Of a DNA stretch of 64,000 bases, positions 27,269 through 35,844 are shown in pieces. The notes under the pieces were generated by a model, which worked only from the letters and a program-made list of their open reading frames with translations, did not search any database and had not been told where the DNA came from. How positions within the stretch are numbered: position 1 is the first letter of the stretch; the number at the start of each line of letters is the position of its first letter. The position numbers and the translations under genes are program-made. Source of the stretch: Paracentrotus lividus (lineage: Eukaryota > Echinodermata > Echinoidea > Camarodonta > Echinidae); the NCBI GenBank assembly GCA_940671915.1, contig CALNVZ010000641.1, forward strand, positions 8,198,354-8,262,353. Direction: 5' to 3'.

Positions 27269-28465
27269 ATGGATACCATGAGGACTCTTTCTGTTTGCCT
27301 TGTTTTTTTGCTTCCACTCTTGTCTTCTGCTCAAGACGACTCGTGCCTGTTGACCTCAACGACCCCTGCAGGCTGCGCATGCTCAGGACCCAACCTGATA
27401 TGTACAGCACGATGGCCAACCTTTAACGAACTGCAAACTGGGGATATCACCCAAGTAGAGTCACTGACAATCACAAACACTAGCATGACAATTCTCAACA
27501 AATGCGAGACAGTGTTTGGTACGCTGGAAAAACTTAGGAGTTTGAATTTGAGTAGCAACCATATTAATTTCACAAGACCCAGGTCGTTTAGTTCCACTTG
27601 TTTTCCAAATTTAGAGCAGTTAATTTTAGATGACAATGCACTTAGGCTGAATGCGCATACAACGTTTAAAACTCTTACAAAACTGAGAGAGCTACGTCTG
27701 AACAATGCGCTTTATAAAAACCAAAGTGTGTCGGAGCAGCTCACGCATACCTTAGTAAGATCAGCCATGCCGAGTTTAGAGAAGGTCATGCTCAATGACA
27801 ATAAGTTGGGCGATCTGAGTCCAAGTACCTTTAACCTGACAAGTTCTGGTGTAAGTCTTTTGAGGACGATACACCTTCGCAATAGTCGACTTGGCATGAT
27901 CCATCCCTTCCTCTTCCAAGCTGAAATGCTCCCAGATCTCTTGTTCATTGACCTGAGCATGAATCAGATCACTGGCTTACCCATCGAGAACCTCGACAGT
28001 TTCGACAAGTTTTCCAACGGGCTCAGGATCAACCTCACTGGTAACCCTCTCACCTGCAATTGCAACCTCAAGGATTTTGTTACATGGCTGAAGCGAGAAC
28101 AGAGTCCAAACACTACCACGGTCGTCGATCCCGAGACGCTAAACTGCTCAAGGGGAAGTTTCGTCCATGAAGGCAAGCGCATTGTCGACCTTAGTCCGGA
28201 TGAACTTGCCTGCTCGCACATCCCGAACACGAACATGGATGATAAAATGAAGACGTCGTACATTCTGCTGATAGCTGTCCTTGGAATCATTGGTGTCCTA
28301 GCCCTTGTGATACTCTTCATGAGGAGGAAAGAGATCATCAAGTTCTGCAACCAGATGAAGCAGGCGACTAAAGAGACCTTTGACACGCATCATACGTCTT
28401 ACGTCTACAGCGATATCACCCGAGCGACAAGAGATACCCCAGAACATTCTGCAGTGGATGTTTGA
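27269..28465 (+). CDS. tpbg-like: TPBG/5T4-like leucine-rich-repeat membrane glycoprotein
   Basis: This encodes a 398-residue type I membrane protein. I chose the ATG at 27269 because CACCATGG is a strong Kozak context and is followed at once by a signal peptide (1-21, hydrophobic VCLVFLLPLL, cleavage after SSA). An in-frame ATG at 27233 would add 12 residues. An LRRNT cap has cysteines at 26, 36, 38 and 45. About seven leucine-rich repeats follow (for example LRSLNLSSNHI and LLFIDLSMNQI), then an LRRCT cap (NPLTCNCNLKDFVTWLK, cysteines 263, 265, 293, 315), one membrane span (about 331-351) and a basic RRK stop-transfer. The 47-residue tail ends in AVDV, a possible PDZ ligand. Eight N-glycosylation sequons are present. 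The order LRRCT with DFVTWLK, then TSY, then the span and short tail closely matches vertebrate TPBG, which modulates Wnt signalling and migration; function here is inferred. The coding sequence is uninterrupted in one exon. Confidence 0.9.
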   Translation: MDTMRTLSVCLVFLLPLLSSAQDDSCLLTSTTPAGCACSGPNLICTARWPTFNELQTGDITQVESLTITNTSMTILNKCETVFGTLEKLRSLNLSSNHINFTRPRSFSSTCFPNLEQLILDDNALRLNAHTTFKTLTKLRELRLNNALYKNQSVSEQLTHTLVRSAMPSLEKVMLNDNKLGDLSPSTFNLTSSGVSLLRTIHLRNSRLGMIHPFLFQAEMLPDLLFIDLSMNQITGLPIENLDSFDKFSNGLRINLTGNPLTCNCNLKDFVTWLKREQSPNTTTVVDPETLNCSRGSFVHEGKRIVDLSPDELACSHIPNTNMDDKMKTSYILLIAVLGIIGVLALVILFMRRKEIIKFCNQMKQATKETFDTHHTSYVYSDITRATRDTPEHSAVDV

Positions 28466-28483
28466 TACAAGGTCATCCTCAAG

Positions 28484-28489
28484 GTGAGT
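28484..28489 (+). promoter_or_regulatory. Splice donor 18 nt after the TPBG-like stop
   Basis: AAG|GTGAGT matches the 5' splice-site consensus almost perfectly. The stop codon is at 28463-28465, so the exon would run 27165-28483 and the 3' UTR would continue in another exon. A stop this close to the junction is below the usual 50-55 nt threshold for nonsense-mediated decay. Confidence 0.6.
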
Positions 28490-30112
28490 TTCTATCGTCT
28501 TTGTTTGAACCTAGATGTCGAAAAACATGCCAAATTCAACCTTTTCACTTGCAATTGGTTTGAGTATTTGATATTATCGGTTGCCACCAAGAATGCCCGA
28601 GGTATTGCAGGAAACTGCTAAAATATTTGAGAGAAAAATTACCGATGTGAAAAGAAATATTGCATGCTGATGCCGAGTGATATAGCTTTGGTGAGATTTT
28701 TGTAAATAAATATTTTTACACTGATTCTTTGGCACTATCAACAGGCATCATCATTGATTTTAAATCCAAATGACAGTGTACAATTGGTCTTATAATACAG
28801 AAACTTTAATAAGCATCCACTCTTTTTTTGGATTGGTAATTGTTAAAACTTAAGACATCCTTTTAGGTTGAGTGTAGAACTACATGTACACTCCTTAGCA
28901 CACAATGTACAGACTTTAATATAATGGCACTATATCCAAATATTCCTAGTTGACATTGTATTCAAATCTTGGGAAACTTCTTGGGAAGGGGGGGGGGGGT
29001 CCATCTGATGACAAATCGGGCGTCACCCCCGCAGAAGCCTAATCAGTATTAAGGTGGTAGTTTTAACGCAATTGCCCCATCTCAAGGGAGTGCTGTCACC
29101 TCGCTGGACTGTGACCGTAGTACTCTAGAGGAGTGGATGTAATGAGTTTAATACCCAGTGCTAATTGGTTAGAGATCCTCCACCCTGTTCACATACAAAA
29201 GATTTTTTGTATGGGGGAGATTGAATGATGTGTCTTACAGGACATTTTTATTTTATAAGATTTCTCTTCTTTTCAACATGAAAATTAATATTTGTGTGAT
29301 TGATGGTGAGCCTCAAGTACACCAGAAAGGTGGTCAACGTACAAAAACCAAGTCTTGACTTGATTACATATCCTGTACTATAGAAATGAAAAATAGTGCT
29401 GTGTCGTACAGGACACAGAAATAACAGGAAATACATAGAAACAAAACCAACAAAAGCATGGAATCATCTATTTGATACATTCATTTGTAATTTATTAGTT
29501 TGGCCATTATGAGAGGTAGCCTTACCAAAACTTGAACTGCAGCTCATACAATGTAATTAAATTCAAGTCCAGGTTTAATCAAACAAATACATATTGCAGG
29601 ATTCCACAATACCTCCAGAATATATAGGCTGTAAAAATTATGTTTGTTTCTTAGACTTAGTTTGGGGACTATGTTTTACTTAAATTTACCTTGATGAATC
29701 TCTCATCAATGATAAAAATGTTCATTGATTGTTGGCAGGTTTTTATACATTTTCTGCATGTTTTAAAGCCAATGAGTGAAAATATTTTGTACAATGTATG
29801 TTCAGACTTCCTACAGGCCAACATTATTATTTTTTCATTTTTTTTTGGTATGATATATCTTTGTTTTGTGGATGAATGTTTTATGTGTGAAGAGGAGGAT
29901 GTGGGTTGAGAGAGACTCAGGTGGGTGGATATTGAAGAGGTGATAGAACCTGGAATTGGTCTGAAATATTTAGAAGATCTCTCATCACCTCACCTCACCA
30001 TTGTAGAATTTATAATGGGACACCTTGCTCACTACTGTCCTGACAAGTTTTCTTTTATTCATAGTTTGTTCCATGTCAGAGTAAAAGATGTAGACCCTGG
30101 ACAGATCAAATA
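28490..30112. other. Non-coding stretch after the TPBG-like exon
   Basis: Probably 3'-UTR intron or intergenic DNA. It contains a poly-G run at about 28988-28999, AT-rich sequence and ACATGTAC words. I see no further exon that I could support. Confidence 0.5.
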
Positions 30113-31786
30113 CAGTTGTCCGCAAAATTGTTCATACCCCTGACATTTTTAAAGTTTTTTTAATTTTTCTTTTAAATAAATGATTTTCGTCAAACTTTTT
30201 GGTGATCGGTATGTTACCAACATCTGGACTATTAGGAAAGTTTGACATTTTGAGTAATTTGGTAGTCCAGGGGTATTTTATTGACAGATTTACGAAAAAC
30301 GCCATGTTCATAATAATTCATACCCTATAGGGGTGCCAAATCTAATTTATTAATTAATCATCACGGTTATAATTATTTATTTAAATTTCCACATAATATA
30401 GTTCTTGCGAATGTCCAGAACCATCATTCATGTCTTCCGGGGTTTTTGACCAATACGTCCTCTGGAAAACGTCCAGGCTGTGTAAGGTTGCATGGTCTTT
30501 GAGCCATTTTGTGAGTCTTCAACTTCCCAGACACATCTCTTAAGGGATTCTTGTCATGTCATCGAATATTCCACTCCAGATCATTCATTATGATTGTCCT
30601 TGAACTACTTCTTGACCAACTTGGCCGTATGCTTCTGAACTTCGTCGTGTTGATGTGTCCAATGCTGTCCCTGGTAACATTAACAAGCATACATGTACTT
30701 CTGCAAGTTTTCATCCAGGATCTTAATAAAAATGTCTTCACCGGGATGCCTTCTATTCTGAACAGATTCCCAGTGCTACCAGCAATGATCCCCATAGCAG
30801 TTCTATGTGAATAACATGTGCCAAGATAAAGACACTGTTCTTTTGATCGAAGGACTCATCTTTCTTTTACCAAATTGAAGAAAGTCCATATCACCCGTAA
30901 ATTATAATTTTCTCTCATCAACTTATATAATTATGGTCCAAAAGTTAAAATTCCAGTTTAAATTAGCTCAAGAACTGTCCACAGGCCTCCCGATGGGTCT
31001 GACTGCAAAACTGGAGCCCGTATTGGGAAGAGTCTGTATAGATATCCTCTTTGTAGTATTCCCTCTTTGGCACCTTCATCTCTGGCTGGTCAGTGGTATC
31101 CATTCCGACCTTGATTGTGATCTTTGGGTTATTGTAGGCCTCTCAGTATACTTATTTGGCAATTCAAGGAAACCCCTTGCACTTTTAGTCATGCCCATGG
31201 AAGCTTTTTCCCAAGTGTCTTACATCTGGTGCTCATAAAAGAAGCACTTGAGTGTTGAATCAGGGACTAAAAAGTGTGGGTAGAGTGGTTATTTTATTTC
31301 AATAACATTGAAATGAATGTCCCTGAGTGAAATATTCAAAGTCCTGACAAGAAACCAATAACAAAGGGTTTGGGAAGCTGAAGACTCACAGGATTGCTCA
31401 AAGACCATGCAACCTGACTCAGCCTGGAGGTTTTCCACAGGACACATGGGCCAGACCCCACCGAAGCCAGGAAGGAAGAATATAGACTCTTGCAAAAGCT
31501 ATTTCAGATGGTTATTGAAGTAAATAACAGTGTGCCCCTGGTTATTTGATAACAAATTGGACTGGGTACCCCTAGGGTATGAATAATTATGAACATGGTG
31601 TTTTTAGTAAAATGTCAATAAAATACCCCTGGACTACCAAATTACTCAAAATGCCAAACTTTTCTAATAGTCCAGATGTTGATTATATACTGATCACCAA
31701 AAAGTTTGACGAAACTCATTTATTTAAAAGCAAAATTAGAAAAACTTAAAAAATGTTAGGGGTATGAACAATTTTGCGGACAACTG
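30113..31786. mobile_element. Tc1/mariner snap-back element
   Basis: The element starts CAGTTGTCCGCAAAATTGTT and ends with the inverse, flanked by TA on both sides (30111-30112 and 31787-31788), the Tc1/mariner target duplication. The outer 224 bases of each arm are roughly 90% identical, and weaker homology extends to about 480 bases per arm. Both arms include the same transposase C-terminal coding region facing outward: on the minus strand around 30450-30550 and on the plus strand around 31365-31460 (words such as AAGACTCACA and CAAAGACCATGCAACCT). A normal element has this region at only one end, so this is a composite of two 3' ends. It is non-coding today. Confidence 0.9.
30440..31240 (-). 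pseudogene. Degenerate Tc1-like transposase
   Basis: On the minus strand, 30795-30559 reads GIIAGSTGNLFRIEG and later NDLEW. These match the catalytic-core segment ending in the IEG motif and the start of the Tc1 DLEWPAQSPDLNPIE-type motif that holds the third catalytic acid. The bases just beyond resemble the coding for NPIE..VWE and then the conserved KTHKMAQRPCNL-type C-terminus, but frames are broken and stops interrupt them. Upstream, toward 31240, only faint similarity remains. It cannot encode an active transposase. Confidence 0.7.
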
Positions 31787-31788
31787 TA

Positions 31789-32152
31789 CATTTAAGTTAC
31801 AATGAGCTTAACTTACATGTAGCACCAGGAGGTGTTTCACCGAGGGTGGTGCCGGAGGCATCATGTTTTTGGGTTGTCAGTCTGTACGTCCGTACGTCCC
31901 GTTTGCTCGTTTTTTTTCTTTCCTTTTTTTTAATAATAGTTTTTGCTGTGCATGTCTTTCTTATTATGAATATTCATGCAATCCCTGTTGCGTAAAAAAA
32001 AATTTCTACTTACCGGTTTATTTTATAGGGGCTTATAAACAACTTAGTGAAACACTGTCTTGCTTTAACCCCATGCCACTGAAAAGAATGGGTGTTCTTA
32101 ATACTATCAGGGACTCTCACGTCCCTGATACTCAACTCTACACTTTGCTATA
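31789..32152. other. Non-coding stretch with a GTACGTCC pair
   Basis: A segment near 31825-31910 (GGTGTTTCACCGAGGGTGGT, then GTACGTCCGTACGTCC) looks like an old dispersed repeat because of its GC-rich, near-tandem character. It is present once in this window. No coding sequence is supported. Confidence 0.35.
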
Positions 32153-32330
32153 ATTACTGTATATCTGACTATGCCAACATTTTTTGTGTAAAGATATTTT
32201 CATGATTTTGGACTAGTTTGGGAAATTTGCAAGTGGATAATTTCATGTTTTTTGTGATATTTTCTGTACTATAAATAGCCTTTTGTTGAAGTTTTCTCAA
32301 AGTTTCCCGCGAAATTGCGAAAATGGAACC
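32153..32330 (+). repeat. Dispersed repeat, copy 1 (TACTGTAT...CACGATTTTGGAC family)
   Basis: Shares with 55478-55655, in the same orientation, TACTGTAT, AATATTTTCA.GATTTTGGAC, GGGAAATTTGC, ACTATAAATAGC and the closing GCGAAA words, at roughly 70-75% by eye. It looks like an old short transposon copy. No target duplication could be defined. Confidence 0.6.
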
Positions 32331-32445
32331 TTACCCACTTTAGTACATCTACATGTAAATTGTACATGTATTTAGTTTGATGTCCGTCTTGCCCGATGTG
32401 ACTATAATGGATGTAGGGTCAAGAGAAAAAAAGAGTGCATGAAAC

Positions 32446-32475
32446 CTTCTTCTTTCTTCTTCTTCTTCTTCTTCC
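32446..32475. repeat. TTC microsatellite
   Basis: Tandem TTC units with one interruption. Confidence 0.85.
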
Positions 32476-32479
32476 GTAA

Positions 32480-33690
32480 TCTTCAAATGGTATGGTATCC
32501 TTGACTACACTTCACCTGCTTGTAAATTATAGATGAAGAAAGAAAAACAAGGCGCAATTTAATTCTTGATCTTCGCTATCCCTGGCGGATTGCTGGTTTT
32601 GGTGATGAGGTCAAGCGTGATATGTTCATTTCTTCCGCCTGTCAATCGCAGGTGACGATGATTTCAATCTCTCACGGTAGAATTGCCGTCTGAGCTTCAA
32701 CACCCTAAATGATTTCTTAAGTTTGTTTGAAATATTTCTAGGATCTACCAGTGTACACATTGTAGACTTTGGCCATTTGAGCTACATTGTAAATTCCACT
32801 CCCAAAATAATCTTGTTAATTTTTTTTTTTAATCAGATGTTTCTTTTAATACCTTCTATAGCAATAGAGCGCTCAATGATACAAAAATGTTGTAGATGCC
32901 CAGCTCACCAGGACCACCAAATTTAGCCTCTGACCCTAAACTTACGGAGTGGGAATACATGTACATACCCAACCCCCCAACCCCTCCCCTTATATGTAAA
33001 AAAATGGTGTAGAACTCCATGTGACCTGTACATTACATGTATTATGGAATTTTTCTTGTGATTGGGAGATTTTGAAGAGACACTCTTTTTGAGAAAAAAA
33101 AATCAGACACATACATGTACATGTGTATGATATAAAAAGCAATCTTAAATGAAATACTCTCTATATTGAATTAATAACCTTTGTGTTTTCTGTCCAAATG
33201 AAGTAAAAAAGTGCTTTGTTATTTCCAATGACTAGAATTGTACCATAATAAAAAGCATTGATTTGCTGTCCCAATGACGTTGATAAATCACAAAGTTTCC
33301 TCAAGCTATAAAAGGGCTGCAAAGGGATATTTTTATCTTGCTCATCATATTACAGAGGGCGTGTGCAGTATGGTGTACCATCTTAGAACAAGCACCCCCC
33401 CCCCCTCCTCCCCAATGATAAGGGCCCTGTAGAAAAATGTGGTAACATTTCTATTGTAAGTTTGTATGTAAGGAGCATGAATATGTGGTCGAGAAAAGAA
33501 AAGAAATGCAGTTTACCCGAACGAAATTTACCCTCTTGAAAAGAAATTCACACCCCTCCTTGCACGCGATGATGAAGTATTGTGACGCATTTCAGTGGCA
33601 TGCCTTCAGGCATGGCCCACAGCGAAGGAAAGGTGCACAAGCATAGCAAAGCTTGCTCATCACTTCAAATTCAACAACACTTAGTTCATC
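32480..33690. other. Non-coding stretch
   Basis: AT-rich sequence with short poly-A/T and poly-C runs and ACATGTACATG words. No gene, RNA or defined element was recognised. Confidence 0.5.
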
Positions 33691-33699
33691 TTCAAGATA

Positions 33700-34125
33700 G
33701 AAAGAAAGGAAGAAAGAGAGAGAGAGAGAGAGAGAGAGGAAGAGAGAATGGAAAAGAGAGGGGAAAAAGAGAGATTAAAAAAAGAAAAGAATATAGTTTG
33801 AGAAAGGGGAAAGAGAGACGATAGAGAAAGAGGTGCACAATGTAATGTACATGTATGTATGTAAGAGAGGGAGGATGACAGAAAGAAAATCCCCCCGGAA
33901 TCGAGAATGCAAAGGCGAATGTCTGATAGAGGGAAGAGAGGAAAGATGGAGGTAGATATAGTAATAAAGAGGAATAGGAAAGTGGGAGGGGGAAAGAGAG
34001 ATAAACGCTGAATAGAGAGAAATGGGAAAGAGAGAGAGAGAGAGTAGAAAAAGAGGTTCATAAAAGAGGGAGGATGACACAGAGAAATGAAGAGCAAAAC
34101 AGAGATAGAGGGAAGGAAGGGAAGA
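33700..34125 (+). repeat. GA-rich low-complexity block
   Basis: Purine-rich sequence with a near-perfect GA run at about 33715-33738 and many GAGAGA and GGAAAG words. It produces serine/leucine/phenylalanine-rich accidental ORFs on the minus strand. It continues beyond the inserted MITE at 35092-35160, so the MITE split one GA-rich tract. Confidence 0.8.
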
Positions 34126-34129
34126 TTAA

Positions 34130-35087
34130 AGCCCCGTTTTAATAGACATTGTCCGGACAACGTCCGGAGAAAGCCAGGGTAGAAATAGTAGGGTAACATT
34201 CCATAAGACCACGGGTGGTCGAATATTGCGACCGTCTTAACAGACGCTCTCTCAAAACTTACCGTGGTAGGTTACCGTAGCAACGTGTGGAATTGAATCG
34301 ATGAAAAGAGTTCTCTTGTGTTTTCTCATGTATTTGTTTATTTTATATTTCTTTATGTTTCTTTTCCCTTCTTTCTTCATTTATTTTTTAAATGTATTTC
34401 TTTGTTTTGTTATCTATCTTTCTTTCCTCTTCTCTTCCGTTATATCTTCTGTATTTCTTTGTTTATCTTATATATCTTTCTTTCTTCTTCTCTTTCGTTA
34501 TTTCTTATGTATTTCTTTGTTTTTCTCTTTCTATCCTCTTGTCTTCCGTTATTTCTTATGTATTTCTTTGTTTTTATCTTTCTTTCCTCTTCTCTTCAGT
34601 TACTTCTTATGTATTTCTTTGTTTTTATCTTTTTTTCCTCTTCTCTTCAGTTATTTCTTATGTATTTCTTTGTTTTGATCTTCCTTTCCTCTTCTCTTCC
34701 GTTATTTCTTATGTATTTCTTTGTTTTGATCTTTCCTCTTCTCTTCCGTTATTTTTTATGTATTTCTTTGTTTTTATCTTTCTTTCCTCTTGTCTTCCGT
34801 TATTTCTTATGTATTTCTTTGTTCTGTCATTTTTCTTCTCTCCTCTTCTATCATTGTGCAATGTCGATCTTACCCTAGTATTACCCCGAGAGCGTCTTAA
34901 CAGAACAGTTGTCCGGACAATGTCAGGGTAAAACTGGGTTGTTACCGCGACTTTACCCTAGTCGTACTAGGGTAAGAATCTGGAAAATCTTACCCGGAGA
35001 ACCTCCGGACGTTTACCCTAGTAAGAGCGTCTTAATAGAAATCTTACTAGGGTAAGATTGTCAAAAAGGTGTCTGTTAAGACGGGGC
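34130..35087. mobile_element. TTAA-flanked MITE with GCCCCGTNTTAA ends
   Basis: Left end GCCCCGTTTTAATAGACA and right end, reverse complement GCCCCGTCTTAACAGACA, are flanked by TTAA at 34126-34129 and 35088-35091. This is the target duplication of Kolobok and piggyBac elements. GTCCGGACAA and AGAGCGTCTTAA words recur near both ends. The interior is dominated by a 51-bp tandem repeat. There is no transposase, so it is non-autonomous. Confidence 0.8.
34380..34835 (+). repeat. 51-bp pyrimidine-rich tandem repeat
   Basis: The anchor word ATGTATTTCTTTGTTT recurs at 34507, 34558, 34609, 34660, 34711, 34758 and 34809, giving 51-bp spacing with one 47-bp unit. Earlier units near 34392 and 34450 are longer (57-58 bp). 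Because 51 is a multiple of three, every forward frame stays open and gives overlapping 125-186-codon phenylalanine-rich ORFs that are not genes. Confidence 0.9.
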
Positions 35088-35630
35088 TTAAGAGAGATAA
35101 AGCAAGAAAGAGAAAGTTGGATAGGAAAGTGGGAGGGGGCAAGATAGAGAAAGAGTGGGGCAGAAAATGAGGCTTACTGTTCAAGTGAACTTTAATTATG
35201 TGTTGTTTTTTTAATTCCCCTCTTGTGAAAAATTATGGCTAAGGAGAGTTTAATTATCCACACTTGTAAAAGGTCAAGTCGATTCTTAAATGCAATGGCC
35301 AAAGGTTATTTACTCAGCTAAATTAATCTCAAGTAGTTTTAAGTTTGTGAGTCATTTCCTTAAAATTTTCAAATCTGAATCATTGGTAAAGATTAATTTT
35401 AATGAAGAAAAATTCCAAAATTCTTCAAGACATAACTTAACGAGCAAACCTTATTGTATGAAAAAATTAATAAACAAAAAATGTGAACAAAACAAAATAT
35501 AATCATTCCCCTCTTACATGCATGTATGCTTTAAAAAACAACTTGAAACTTCATTTTTAAAAAGCCTTGAGCTATGTACTTGATATGTACATTGTAGCTT
35601 GCCACGTGTAGTTTTAAAGTAGGATGGGGG

Positions 35631-35844
35631 TTGGGTGTCCAGACACGTAACAAAAATGAAGCCTGGAATTTTGTCCCAGGATTATTAAAGCCAACAATAT
35701 ATGTTGAATACTTCTTATCATCATCAATATTTGTTCTCCACAATATTTTCTGACATTTTGTGCTTAAAAACTACAAAGACATTGCTTGTAAAACATTTTA
35801 AATACATGTAGCTAATAATTAACATTAAGTGTCCGGACACCCAA
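35631..35844. mobile_element. Possible short MITE with TTGGGTGTCC ends
   Basis: TTGGGTGTCCAGACACGTAA at the left and, in reverse complement at the right, TTGGGTGTCCGGACACTTAA form an 18- of 20-base inverted pair around a 214-bp segment. I found no convincing target duplication, so this could be a chance hairpin pair. Confidence 0.45.

Noticed and set aside
27331-28386. Three minus-strand ORFs of 82-140 codons opposite the TPBG-like gene
   Set aside because: Antisense shadows of the plus-strand coding exon, without their own motifs.
2225-28800. The 15-base word GGTCTTATAATACAG shared by about 2227 and 28786
   Set aside because: A single match of this length is expected by chance in a 64-kb AT-rich window, and the flanks do not align.
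29139-29165. A tRNA A-box-like word (GTGCTAATTGGTTAGAG)
   Set aside because: No matching B box or cloverleaf stems follow, so neither a tRNA nor a tRNA-derived SINE can be supported.
33681-34199. A 172-codon minus-strand ORF rich in serine, leucine and phenylalanine
   Set aside because: It is the complement of a GA-rich low-complexity block.
34301-34931. Three overlapping forward ORFs of 125-186 codons with hydrophobic, membrane-protein-like sequence
   Set aside because: They are produced by a 51-bp tandem repeat, a multiple of three, so all frames stay open. The peptide is a monotonous phenylalanine/leucine repeat.
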